In this document: positions 6,553 to 13,903 of the stretch, piece after piece
Layout: every line of letters begins with the position of its first letter
Position numbering within the stretch: position 1 is the stretch's first letter
Source of the DNA: Nitrospirota bacterium
GTDB lineage: Bacteria; Nitrospirota_A; Leptospirillia; Leptospirillales; Leptospirillaceae
Assembly: GCA_027415455.1 (NCBI GenBank)
Contig: DAIBSV010000024.1
Span: 1-16,434 of the forward strand
Direction of reading: 5' to 3'
Length of the DNA: 16,434 nucleotides
The notes under the pieces: generated by a model
Seen by the model: only the letters and a program-made list of their open reading frames with translations
Database searches by the model: none
Told to the model about the DNA's origin: nothing
Translations under genes and position numbers: made by a program

Positions 6553-7083
6553 CTACTTGAGGCTCATCATGTAATCAGCCAACGCATTCAAATCTCTCTT
6601 AGAAAGATAGTTGAAGGCGGGCATCTGAGACATGGGCTGAACCGCGCGGGGGTTGGCGTGATGGACAAGATGCCACCCCTTGATGGGCAGACGGCTCCCG
6701 ACATGGAGAAGATCCGGAGCCTTACGGTCCGAACCGAAAACGGTCGGGGACTCTCCGACAAAGTCCGAAACCCTGGGAGGGGCACCGAAATACTGCCAGT
6801 CCTGGGTCTGTTCAGGAAGAAGGGTATGGCACCACCAGCATCCTTCCCGGACAAAGATAACCTTTCCCTTTCCGATCATGGTCGGACGATCCTCACCCGT
6901 CATGAAGGGATCTTCGATGGTGAACCCGCTCTCCGGACCGTAGTCTTTGGACTTCTGGATGGCTGTTGCGGAGGGGGGAACCTTGCTCATCTCCATGGCC
7001 GGAAACAACACTGTAATGGACAACGTCACAGCAAACACAGTTCCGGTCATCATAACGCCAAATTTGTACTCGCGAAATGCCAT
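6553..7083 (-). CDS. CcoO/FixO-like membrane-anchored monoheme cytochrome c (cbb3 subunit II-like)
   Basis: A 176-residue cytochrome resembling subunit II of cbb3-type oxidase. An N-terminal anchor (about residues 9-29) precedes a periplasmic domain. The heme motif is CWWCH (82-86), preceded by GKVIFVREG as in CcoO. Downstream come FGSDRKAPDLLHVGSR (116-131), GWHLVHHANPRAV (136-148) and QMPAFNYLS (153-161), in the order found in CcoO; M154 is the likely axial ligand. It is shorter than typical CcoO (about 200-240). The ATG at 7083 is chosen because AAGGAG lies six bases upstream; the ATG at 7125 has none and the intergenic hairpins abut it. I leave the symbol blank because the catalytic partner CcoN is not visible and the protein may serve a divergent complex. 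Confidence 0.85.
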   Translation of the reverse strand: MAFREYKFGVMMTGTVFAVTLSITVLFPAMEMSKVPPSATAIQKSKDYGPESGFTIEDPFMTGEDRPTMIGKGKVIFVREGCWWCHTLLPEQTQDWQYFGAPPRVSDFVGESPTVFGSDRKAPDLLHVGSRLPIKGWHLVHHANPRAVQPMSQMPAFNYLSKRDLNALADYMMSLK

Positions 7084-7128
7084 CTCGCACTCCTTAACGC
7101 TCTTGAGTTTTAATCTGTCTTCCATTCA

Positions 7129-7200
7129 GGAATGAAAGACATTCCAGATGCGGAAGTGATCCGCACCCCAAGAAAAGGAGGCCGGGGACCCCGGCATTCC
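7129..7200 (-). other. Three adjacent RNA stem-loops upstream of the ccoO-like gene
   Basis: In transcript order the 134-base gap holds three hairpins. First is GCCGG/CCGGC within the palindrome 7181-7195, followed by a pyrimidine-rich tail (CTCCTTTTCTT, 7170-7180). Second is TGCGGA/TCCGCA (7149-7154 with 7160-7165, loop of five). Third is GGAATG/CATTCC (7129-7134 with 7140-7145, loop of five). The first resembles a weak intrinsic terminator or attenuator. All three lie between the HCCGM protein gene and the ribosome site of the cytochrome gene. Confidence 0.65.
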
Positions 7201-7217
7201 TTTCCCATCCGGACACC

Positions 7218-7442
7218 CTATTTCTTGCGAGAAGGATCGAATTTCGCCCGTCCAGCAATCCCCGACATACAAACAAGCAACAGCACCATGCTACCGATAG
7301 CAGTCGAAGTTCCCATAAAGGCCGCAAAGGACGCAACTCCCTGACTGGCGCCCCCGGGTGTCATTCCACAACAATGGCTCGGATCGGAAAGCTCTTTAAG
7401 TTGTGCGCTTGAAAGCGATGTAATTGCACTTAACATCCACAT
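7218..7442 (-). CDS. Small membrane protein with an HCCGM motif, unknown family
   Basis: A 74-residue protein not recognised. A short N-terminal stretch with HCCGM at 23-27 precedes a single hydrophobic segment (about 36-62, including MVLLLVCM) and a basic tail (GRAKFDPSRKK). The His-Cys-Cys-x-Met cluster could bind copper or heme, an inference from composition only. The ATG at 7442 has GGGAGGTG at about six bases. An upstream in-frame GTG at 7487 lacks a ribosome site. Second gene after the promoter at 7831-7859. Confidence 0.7.
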   Translation of the reverse strand: MWMLSAITSLSSAQLKELSDPSHCCGMTPGGASQGVASFAAFMGTSTAIGSMVLLLVCMSGIAGRAKFDPSRKK

Positions 7443-7502
7443 ACTGGCACCTCCCAAATTTTTAGGATTCAGACCTTTTGACTCCACAGGAAAAGCGCAT
7501 GA

Positions 7503-7739
7503 TCACCAGCCTTCGCGCTTTCTGTGATAGGAGTAGGAGTAAAGCCCGATAAGGGCACCAGCAATCGTGGAAAGCACCATGATCCAGTAAATCCAGATGT
7601 AGGATTCACGCCATGTTTCAAACCGATGGGCACCGAACCACTCCTGCAGACAAAACCCGACAACTGATCCGCTTCCCACTGCCGAGAAGGCTGCACCGAG
7701 CCAATAGGCCACGATACCTTTCTGATGACTTTGAGCCAC
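7503..7739 (-). CDS. Small two-helix membrane protein, first gene of the respiratory cluster
   Basis: A 78-residue protein of no family I recognise. The start is GTG at 7739, with AAGGGGG five bases upstream; the frame stays open upstream to 7871, but that extension contains the promoter at 7831-7859, so it is excluded. Helices are predicted at about 9-31 and 48-70, with a Trp/His-containing loop between them (LQEWFGAHRFETWRE) and a basic C-terminus (HRKREGW). Likely a small subunit or assembly factor of the oxidase-like complex, from position only. Confidence 0.72.
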   Translation of the reverse strand: MAQSHQKGIVAYWLGAAFSAVGSGSVVGFCLQEWFGAHRFETWRESYIWIYWIMVLSTIAGALIGLYSYSYHRKREGW

Positions 7740-7830
7740 GACAACCCCCTTACAAATGTAGATAAGGAATAAGTGCCTTGATCCGCACCGATCCTTGCGG
7801 ACCCGTATTTTTGAGGGCATTACACCTCGA

Positions 7831-7859
7831 AGAATACGCTTTGGAGAAATCGTTGTCAA
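7831..7859 (-). promoter_or_regulatory. Near-consensus sigma70-type promoter for the respiratory cluster
   Basis: On the - strand the -35 element is a perfect TTGACA (7854-7859), the spacer is 17 bases and the -10 element is TATTCT (7831-7836). The first start codon is at 7739, leaving an untranslated leader of about 85 bases. A small perfect inverted repeat, TTGTC-AA-GACAA (7853-7864), covers the -35 box and could be an operator. The divergent VIT1-like gene starts at 7955, so this region probably serves both directions. Confidence 0.75.
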
Positions 7860-7954
7860 GACAATCCTCAAGCGAGGCTCCTAATTTTTTCTGTATTTTT
7901 GCAACAGAGATTTTTAACTGGAATACCCGGGAGCGACTTGTCTATGATGGTTTT

Positions 7955-8698
7955 ATGGCACTTCCTTTAAAAAACTCCTTATTTTCATCCGACTCCTCCG
8001 AAGGCGGCCACCTTCCCGCCAAGCGGAAGTTTCGAGACTTCATACTGGGCATGAATGACGGGATGGTGACAATGGTCAGCTTCCTTGGAGGACTCACCGG
8101 GTCCTCCCTCCCCCGTCCTTCAATCCTTTATGCCGCCCTGATGACGGCCATCGCGGGAAGCCTTTCCATGGCGATCGGGGGATATCTCGGCTCCCGGACA
8201 CAAAATGATATTTTCAGGAGAGAGATGGCCCGGGAAAAATGGGAGATCGAAAATATCCCCGACACAGAACGCCAAGAGGTTCGAAACCTTTTTCTTTCCT
8301 TCGGCCTCAACCCGGAACAGTCCGACCACGTGACAGAGAAGATTACATCGGATCCTTCTGTATGGCATCGCTTCATGGTCAGGGAGGAACTGGGCATTCA
8401 TGAGGAAGACATCGAGAACCCCCTGAAAGGAGGGCTTCTTCTTGGAGGATCCTTCATCATCGGGGCCCTTCCCCCTCTTCTTCCCTATTTTTTCCTTTCC
8501 AAAATCGGATCCGCATTTACGGACTCGCTTCTCTTCTCCTGTCTGGCCCTTTTCCTGACCGGAAGCATCAAGTCCCGGCTCTCAAACGAGCCACCCCTCA
8601 AGGGTGCGGGAGAAATGGTGATTCTGGGCGGCATCGCCGGGGTCGCAGGACTCTTTATAGGGACGATCCTTCCCCGTTTCCTCTCCCTGATTCACTGA
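7955..8698 (+). CDS. VIT1/CCC1-family iron/manganese transporter
   Basis: A 247-residue integral membrane protein of the vacuolar iron transporter family, which moves Fe2+ or Mn2+ out of the cytoplasm. The first helix contains FILGMNDGMVTMVSFLGGLTG (24-44), the family signature, followed by a second helix with AIAGSLSMAIGGYLGSRTQ. A cytoplasmic helical domain rich in Glu (REMAREKWEIENIPDTERQEV and REELGIHEEDIENP) carries the presumed metal-binding residues. Three more helices follow (LLLGGSFIIGALPPLLPYFF; SLLFSCLALFLTGSI; MVILGGIAGVAGLFIGTI). The ATG at 7955 gives the family's usual N-terminus; no ribosome site precedes it, and the frame open from 7778 crosses the divergent promoter region. 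In an iron-oxidising acidophile it would fit metal detoxification, which is inference. Confidence 0.88.
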   Translation: MALPLKNSLFSSDSSEGGHLPAKRKFRDFILGMNDGMVTMVSFLGGLTGSSLPRPSILYAALMTAIAGSLSMAIGGYLGSRTQNDIFRREMAREKWEIENIPDTERQEVRNLFLSFGLNPEQSDHVTEKITSDPSVWHRFMVREELGIHEEDIENPLKGGLLLGGSFIIGALPPLLPYFFLSKIGSAFTDSLLFSCLALFLTGSIKSRLSNEPPLKGAGEMVILGGIAGVAGLFIGTILPRFLSLIH

Positions 8699-8783
8699 GA
8701 CTGGGTCATTTTCTCGCGCGCTATGTTAGAATGATCAACAATTGGAAACTTTCCTTCCTTAAATCCCCTGGAGAACCCTCCGC

Positions 8784-9731
8784 ATGACCGGATCATCCAT
8801 TTCCCGACCCGTATCGGTTTATGCTCCCGCCTCGGTCGGAAACATTGGCCCCGGATTTGATACCCTCGGAATGGCCATAACAGGCATGGGGGATCGTATT
8901 ACGGGCGAACTCGACCACTCCCTCGACAAAGACAGGATCGAATCGATCACGGGAGCCTGGACGGCGCTGCCGACCATACCGGATCAGAATACCGCCAGCA
9001 TTTCGGCCCGGATTCTTCTCGACCGTGCAGGAATCAAAACCCCTTTCCGGATGACCATTGCAAAGGGTGTTCCAGGATCTGGCCTTGGGTCGTCTGCCGC
9101 GTCGGCCGTCGGAGGCGCCTTTCTGGGCCATCTTCTGTCAGGACAAAAATTTACGGATGCGGAGATTCTGGATGCGGCTCTCACGGCCGAATCCGAAGTC
9201 AGCGGCGGAGTGTTTCTCGACAACATCTCGGCCTGCCTTTTCGGAGGAGTGACCGTCAGCCATGGAGCGAGTCGCACCGCCTTGCCGGTGGGGCCCATCG
9301 AAGGGGTGCATCTTGTTTTTGTCGTTCCTAAAGCGACAGTCAAAACCTCAGAGGCCCGCCGGATCCTCCCGGACATGGTTCCCAGAGGTGACGCGGTGGG
9401 AGCCCTTGCCAACACCGCCGGCATATTGGCGGGCGTCATGAGGAAGGACCCTGACCTATTTTGTAGGCGCGTTTCGGATCCCCTCATCGAACCCTATAGG
9501 AAGAATCTGATACCGGGATTCGACTCCCTGAAGGAAACGGCCCTTTCCTCGGGGGCCACAGGGTTTGCGATTTCCGGAGCCGGCTCAACAATGGTCGCCC
9601 TTACTCCCGACAAAAAACGAATCGAGGCCATCAAAGACTCTCTTCAGGCTGTCCTGAACACCCTGAGGATCGAAGCCTCCCTGTTCTTCTCGACCATCGA
9701 CCCGAAAGGAGTGCGCATTGCTAATCCCTGA
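8784..9731 (+). CDS. thrB: Homoserine kinase (GHMP family)
   Basis: A 315-residue cytoplasmic kinase that phosphorylates L-homoserine with ATP in threonine biosynthesis. Motif 1 is VYAPASVGNIGPGFDTLG (12-29), typical of ThrB. The phosphate-binding loop is VPGSGLGSSAASAV (96-109). The substrate-site segment AESEVSGGVFLDNISACLFGG follows, and motif 3 is TGFAISGAGSTMVAL near the C-terminus. Length is normal (300-320). The ATG at 8784 is favoured by the MTGSSISRPVSVYAPAS start; GGAG lies about ten bases upstream, slightly far. A TAGAAT sequence at 8727-8732 may be a -10 element. Its end overlaps the next gene by 14 bases. Confidence 0.93.
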   Translation: MTGSSISRPVSVYAPASVGNIGPGFDTLGMAITGMGDRITGELDHSLDKDRIESITGAWTALPTIPDQNTASISARILLDRAGIKTPFRMTIAKGVPGSGLGSSAASAVGGAFLGHLLSGQKFTDAEILDAALTAESEVSGGVFLDNISACLFGGVTVSHGASRTALPVGPIEGVHLVFVVPKATVKTSEARRILPDMVPRGDAVGALANTAGILAGVMRKDPDLFCRRVSDPLIEPYRKNLIPGFDSLKETALSSGATGFAISGAGSTMVALTPDKKRIEAIKDSLQAVLNTLRIEASLFFSTIDPKGVRIANP

Positions 9732-10797
9732 GCCAGTTTACAATATAGAGAAATCCTACGACGACAATTATCGCGATGGACCGGTCTTCCACGGGCGCAT
9801 TCCTGCCTCCATGCCGTCGACTCGCCCGGTCTCCTTCCTGGGAATAACGGCAAACAGCCGCCTCGGCATTCCCGCGGGACCTTTGCTGAATTCCGACTGG
9901 ATCGGATTTTATGCCACCATGGGATTCGACCTCCTTGTTTATAAAACGGTCAGAACGCACGCCCATCCCTCCTACCCGCCCCCCAATTGCCTCTATGTCT
10001 CGGTGAGCGGAGACCTGACTCCGACATCCCTCTCCACCCCGCTGATCGGGACGCCGCGCATGGAGCCCGCATCGATGCGCGACATCACGATCACCAATTC
10101 CTTCGGAATGCCAAGCCAGGCTCCGGCTGTCTGGCAGGAGGACGTCTCCCGGGCCAGAAAAAAAATCGGGCCGGGGCAAGTCCTGATCGTCAGCGTCGTC
10201 GGAACCGAAAGGGAGGGGGAATCCATCGCGGAGAATTTTGCCAGGGCCGCAAAAATGGCCAAGGAGTCCGGAGCCCAGGCCGTAGAGGTCAATTTTTCCT
10301 GTCCCAACGTGAAGGGGACAGAAGGACAGATTTTTCAGGATCCCGAAACCGCCGGGACAGTGGCAAAAACGGTGCGGCGGGAGCTTGGTCCGGACTATCC
10401 TCTGATCGTCAAGGTGGGCTACATCGGAAGCGATGCCGAGGCGGACCGGCTTCTTCGGGAGATCGGGCCCCATATCAATGCGATCGCGGCGATCAATACC
10501 CTTTCGGCAACCGTGATCAATCCGGAAGGGCGTCCCGCTCTCCCAGGACCCGGGCGCGAACGCTCCGGAGTCTGTGGAAACGCCATCCGAAAGGCGGCCC
10601 TGGAAGTCGTCTCCAGACTTTCCGGGAGAATTTCTTCCATGAAAATTCCCCTTTCGGTCATTGGCGTGGGAGGTCTGATGACGGTCGAGGACTACGACCT
10701 CTTTTTAGCATCGGGAGCCGACTTTGCCATGACGGCAACGGGGGCGATGTGGGATCCCTATCTGGCCTTCCACCAGAAACAGCAGAATCTTAGATAG
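9718..10797 (+). CDS. Dihydroorotate dehydrogenase-family FMN enzyme
   Basis: A 359-residue TIM-barrel flavoprotein of the dihydroorotate dehydrogenase superfamily. FMN/substrate motifs: GIPAGPLLNSD (50-60), YKTVRT with K76, ITNSFGM (125-131, N127), VNFSCPN (191-197), VKVGY with K232, AINTLSAT, and GVGGLMTVEDYDLFLASGADF near the end. C195 in NFSCPN occupies the place of the class 1 catalytic cysteine. The long N-terminus resembles neither the class 1 enzymes nor the membrane-bound class 2 exactly, so oxidation of dihydroorotate is likely but a related substrate (for example dihydropyrimidines) is possible. The TTG at 9718 has AAAGGAG six bases upstream and overlaps thrB by 14 bases, pointing to translational coupling. 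No terminator is evident before the convergent pafA. Confidence 0.72.
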   Translation: MLIPEPVYNIEKSYDDNYRDGPVFHGRIPASMPSTRPVSFLGITANSRLGIPAGPLLNSDWIGFYATMGFDLLVYKTVRTHAHPSYPPPNCLYVSVSGDLTPTSLSTPLIGTPRMEPASMRDITITNSFGMPSQAPAVWQEDVSRARKKIGPGQVLIVSVVGTEREGESIAENFARAAKMAKESGAQAVEVNFSCPNVKGTEGQIFQDPETAGTVAKTVRRELGPDYPLIVKVGYIGSDAEADRLLREIGPHINAIAAINTLSATVINPEGRPALPGPGRERSGVCGNAIRKAALEVVSRLSGRISSMKIPLSVIGVGGLMTVEDYDLFLASGADFAMTATGAMWDPYLAFHQKQQNLR

Positions 10798-10881
10798 GAA
10801 GTCCTGGACGGCTGAAAGTCAATCCTGGTGTGTTGTCTTTTTGGAAGGATCAATACGGGGTCCCGGATGAGACACTCCTTA

Positions 10882-12312
10882 TCAATCTGTCTCTGAAAAA
10901 TAGGAGGCAACCTCTCGACGGTAGGTTTTGTACGGATCCAGCATATACAGGATCTCCCCTCCGTCTATCTGGACACCGAACCACTGGATGATGTAGTCAG
11001 AGATACCTTTTCCAGATCGTCCGTCAAGAATCCGGTGAACGGCCTCGGACCGGCCCTGAGCCCTCGTTCCGGCAGGACCACTTTCGGTCGCGGCCCTGAT
11101 GGCCGAAGGGGAGACCAGCCGCCTGTGGGTTCCGTCCTCTTCGAGTGGATAAAAAAGGCCCGTATCCGGGTTGAGGTCATGATAGGCCAGATCGAGGCTT
11201 TCCATCCAGGGATCTTCCCAGGACAGTCCTTCCTCTTTTCTGAACGCGTCGAGAAGAACGTATTTTTGGGCCCAGTCGATCCGGTCCGCCACAATTTCTG
11301 GGTCTCGCTTTTCAAGATCTGTCAGAATTCCATTCCAGGCATCGAGGATCCAGTCAGCATCATCGCTCTCTCCCCTGAAAGCTTTTTCAGCCGCCTCATA
11401 GAATCTTCCCTGGACATCGGTGGCACTCATGATCCCTTCTCCCCCGACCTCCACAGGCCAGGCCATCGACAGATCGTGAGAAATGGCTCTGATGGCCTGA
11501 ACCGGATCGGCGATCGGAATCCAGGGGGCCTCCCCCCGTTCGATCAGTCCCAGAACAAGCCTTGTTGTCCCTGCTTTGAGCGCCAGGGCATACTGGGACA
11601 TGTTCGAATCTCCAAGAAGGAGATGAATGCGCCGGAACTGAAGCGGATCGGCCAGGGGTTCGTCCCGCGTATTCACAATGGACCGATTCATCTGAACCCA
11701 TTGATAAAACTTGTTGACGACATAATCCGACCGCTGAGAGATCTGGAAAGGAATGGCAGGAATGACGTCATCAAGAGAAATAAGGCTGTCATTGATGATC
11801 GAGGCACCGACGCGTCCGGCTCCCGAAAAGATCTGCCGGGTCACGAGAAAGGCCACGAGGGGGTCAAGTCCCCTCTCATTAAACGGAAAGCTTCTCGGAA
11901 CAGAATAGTTCTCATGGGACCCGAAGGTGGCCAGCGTCTGATGATCGATATTGTTTTTGATGAAGGAGACGCTTTCGGATAGTCCCAGTTCCCTGATGGC
12001 TTCTTCTAGGAGGAGATCTCCGGCCCGATCCATTGCAACAAGGTCCATGATCGTCCCGCACTCCGGAGAGGCATATTCCACATGGCCCATATCGATATAA
12101 AGCCGACCCCCGTTCCGAAGGAATCCGCCATTGCCTGGAGGTTCGTCGTAGGCGCGCTGATGCAGGTCGATCAGGCCGGCCTTCTTTTCGAAGAAAAGGT
12201 AGTCGCGAACCCTCCGGAAAAGCTCTTCCTGACGGATCATGGAGGAGCCCCTCCCGTCACCATCCCTGATCAGAAGACCATATTCGGTCTCTATCCCACA
12301 CAAAAACTTCAC
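10882..12312 (-). CDS. pafA: Pup/UBact ligase (PafA family)
   Basis: A 476-residue ligase of the glutamine-synthetase-like fold. It activates the C-terminal Glu of the tag with ATP and joins it to a substrate lysine. The N-terminus has CGIETEYG with E8 and E10 (Mg-ATP binding). FLRNGGRLYIDMGHVEY (64-80) holds the presumed catalytic base D74, followed by SPEC. Further family blocks are FIKNNID, GSHENY, FLVTRQIFSGAGRV, QISQRSDYV, IVNTRDEPLAD, GDSNMSQYALALKAGTTRLVL, ISHD and LDLAYHDL. It lacks the Dop loop seen in the gene at 14142-15674 and ends with a DPYKTYRREV segment similar to the PafA C-terminal domain, so it is assigned as PafA rather than Dop. The start is GTG in a GTGA overlap with prcA's stop. 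It is the last gene of the operon. Confidence 0.9.
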   Translation of the reverse strand: MKFLCGIETEYGLLIRDGDGRGSSMIRQEELFRRVRDYLFFEKKAGLIDLHQRAYDEPPGNGGFLRNGGRLYIDMGHVEYASPECGTIMDLVAMDRAGDLLLEEAIRELGLSESVSFIKNNIDHQTLATFGSHENYSVPRSFPFNERGLDPLVAFLVTRQIFSGAGRVGASIINDSLISLDDVIPAIPFQISQRSDYVVNKFYQWVQMNRSIVNTRDEPLADPLQFRRIHLLLGDSNMSQYALALKAGTTRLVLGLIERGEAPWIPIADPVQAIRAISHDLSMAWPVEVGGEGIMSATDVQGRFYEAAEKAFRGESDDADWILDAWNGILTDLEKRDPEIVADRIDWAQKYVLLDAFRKEEGLSWEDPWMESLDLAYHDLNPDTGLFYPLEEDGTHRRLVSPSAIRAATESGPAGTRAQGRSEAVHRILDGRSGKGISDYIIQWFGVQIDGGEILYMLDPYKTYRREVASYFSETD

Positions 12313-13061
12313 AGGCAGAGATCTCCCGTTTCATTGAGCCTTTTGATCCTGGCCGGCGCCTTGCGATCCAGAAGAACGCCTTCCCACTGACGCTCTTCAC
12401 GCAAACGCGACTGGCACTCGGCAAGCTTTTCGGGATTGATGAGGTTGCCGGACTCGTCGAGCCCCCGTTCATCCCTGGTAAAGAGAATCTCCAGAAAAAC
12501 GTCTGACAAAACCCCCACAACCTCACGAAGGGTCCGATCTCCACGGGGAATCCGGTCCCGCAATAGATCTGAGGCCTTCTGAGCTGTCTCCTCGGTCGGG
12601 GCAAGGACCATCCTATCCACAGACCGTTCGAGATTCCCGTCGAACGAAACCTTTATGAAACGGTCCTCCGATTGAGTCCGGCCGACCTCTGAGAGCAAGA
12701 CATCGAGGATGATCGGGGGGGCCGAGACATCTTCAAACGCCGTCTTCAGTCGCGGGGCCAGACCGAAAAGAGCCAAACGCTCGATGCTGACATCGGAGGT
12801 CGACCTCTGAAATCCTTCGACATGGGCCATATTGAGGAGTATGCCTCTGACTGTCTCCAAATCTGCGGGATGCCCGATCCCACCCATCGCAATCCGGTCG
12901 TACAATTCATAAATTTTGGGATTCTGACGATGGAAGGATGCAAGAATAATCCCTTCTGAAACGGAAAGACCGATGACGGGGGTCGCCCTGTCAAGCTGCT
13001 CGGCGATATAGTCCCTCCGCTGATGGATGGCATCGATCCAACGGTAGGGCTCATCGAACAC
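12309..13061 (-). CDS. prcA: 20S proteasome alpha subunit
   Basis: A 250-residue subunit of the outer, gating rings of the bacterial 20S proteasome. The N-terminus fits bacterial alpha subunits: a helix with HQRRDYIAEQLDRATPVIGLSVSEGI, then NPKIYELYDRIAMGGIGHPADLETVR, matching the KISELYDRVGFAAAGK region of known PrcA. There is no propeptide and no catalytic N-terminal threonine, as expected. The C-terminal part (from about residue 205, DERGLDESGNLINPEKL) is polar and charged. The start is GTG at 13061, with GAGGTG upstream, and it overlaps the end of prcB by 11 bases, so the two are translated together. The end overlaps pafA by four bases. Confidence 0.9.
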   Translation of the reverse strand: MFDEPYRWIDAIHQRRDYIAEQLDRATPVIGLSVSEGIILASFHRQNPKIYELYDRIAMGGIGHPADLETVRGILLNMAHVEGFQRSTSDVSIERLALFGLAPRLKTAFEDVSAPPIILDVLLSEVGRTQSEDRFIKVSFDGNLERSVDRMVLAPTEETAQKASDLLRDRIPRGDRTLREVVGVLSDVFLEILFTRDERGLDESGNLINPEKLAECQSRLREERQWEGVLLDRKAPARIKRLNETGDLCL

Positions 13062-13872
13062 GCATCACCTCGTTTCTGTAAATTGCGGACAAAGTTGCCT
13101 CATCTACGGTTTCCAGCGTTCCGGAAGTCAGAATTTTCATCACCGGCCAGATGGGATCTTGCGAATCCACACCTCCAGTGGCGGAGTCGAAGTAGGAAGC
13201 CGTCTCCAGAAGACGAAGTGCGAGGATGATGGCCTCCTCGCGGGACATCTCCCGGAGGGGGCGGGGACTCCAGCGATCGAGGTAGCGCAGGATTCCCTGG
13301 ACCTCAGGGGACCCGGAGCCTCCAACGGAAAATTCGACCCCTTCAAAATGGGCGCCCAGGATATCGTAGAAATAGATGCGCACGATCCGTGATTCGGGAT
13401 CCCTGGCCACAAAGAGGGGGACAACCGCCCCTATTCCCTCGACGGCCATCGGTAAATTCTCCTTGAGGAGCTGGGCCAGGATGCGAACCTTCCCTTCCAG
13501 GGAAATTTCTGTCAGCTGGCTCCGCCGGTAATACTTGAGGGAGTGGTCGAGAACCCGCGCCATTTCAAGGGCCATGGCCGGAGAACCCGAGATGGCTAAA
13601 AGGGCCGAATCGTCGATTTCCAGAACCTTGTCGACCCGGTTCGACATGATCCGATTTGAGGCTGTCGCCCGGCGATCTCCTGCCACCAGGACCCCATCCT
13701 GGAAGTGGAAGGCCAAGATGGTCGTTCCGTGCGAAGCTCCCGGGATGGGCGTGCATTCACTCCTCGCAACCCCCTGAACGGGAGAGACTTTCCTAAGAAG
13801 ATCCGGAAAATACCCTGTATTCGGGTGGAAGACTCCTCCGTCCAGATCAATCCTCAACTTCCCTGCTCCCAT
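13051..13872 (-). CDS. prcB: 20S proteasome beta subunit (catalytic), with propeptide
   Basis: The proteolytic subunit of the proteasome, an N-terminal nucleophile hydrolase. With the start at 13872 it is 273 residues. A 49-residue propeptide ends in PGASHG, and cleavage before T50 in HGTTILAF would free the catalytic threonine. VLVAGDRRAT places D66 and RVDKVLEI places K82 at the positions of Asp17 and Lys33 of the mature enzyme. SVGGSGS and SATGGVDS are further family blocks. The ATG at 13872 is preceded by GAGAGG and five A's, an ideal ribosome site; an in-frame ATG at 13902, one base after the ubact stop, has a much poorer one. It overlaps prcA by 11 bases. Confidence 0.94.
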   Translation of the reverse strand: MGAGKLRIDLDGGVFHPNTGYFPDLLRKVSPVQGVARSECTPIPGASHGTTILAFHFQDGVLVAGDRRATASNRIMSNRVDKVLEIDDSALLAISGSPAMALEMARVLDHSLKYYRRSQLTEISLEGKVRILAQLLKENLPMAVEGIGAVVPLFVARDPESRIVRIYFYDILGAHFEGVEFSVGGSGSPEVQGILRYLDRWSPRPLREMSREEAIILALRLLETASYFDSATGGVDSQDPIWPVMKILTSGTLETVDEATLSAIYRNEVMRVR

Positions 13873-13903
13873 TTTTTCCTCTCTTCCTGGCCAGTCGATC
13901 ATC

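Noticed and set aside
6055..7113. Long + strand open frame opposite the ccoO-like gene and its neighbour
   Set aside because: It crosses intergenic hairpins, shows no domain, and lies opposite a cytochrome with a clear CWWCH motif.
7778..7954. Upstream extension of the VIT1-like protein by 59 residues
   Set aside because: It runs across the divergent promoter region, and family members begin near the ATG at 7955.
10798..10881. Possible terminator between the convergent DHOD-like gene and pafA
   Set aside because: Only short imperfect complementarity and no stem with a U-tract on either strand.
11035..11982. Long + strand open frame opposite pafA
   Set aside because: Antisense shadow of a conserved ligase; no ribosome site or recognisable motif.
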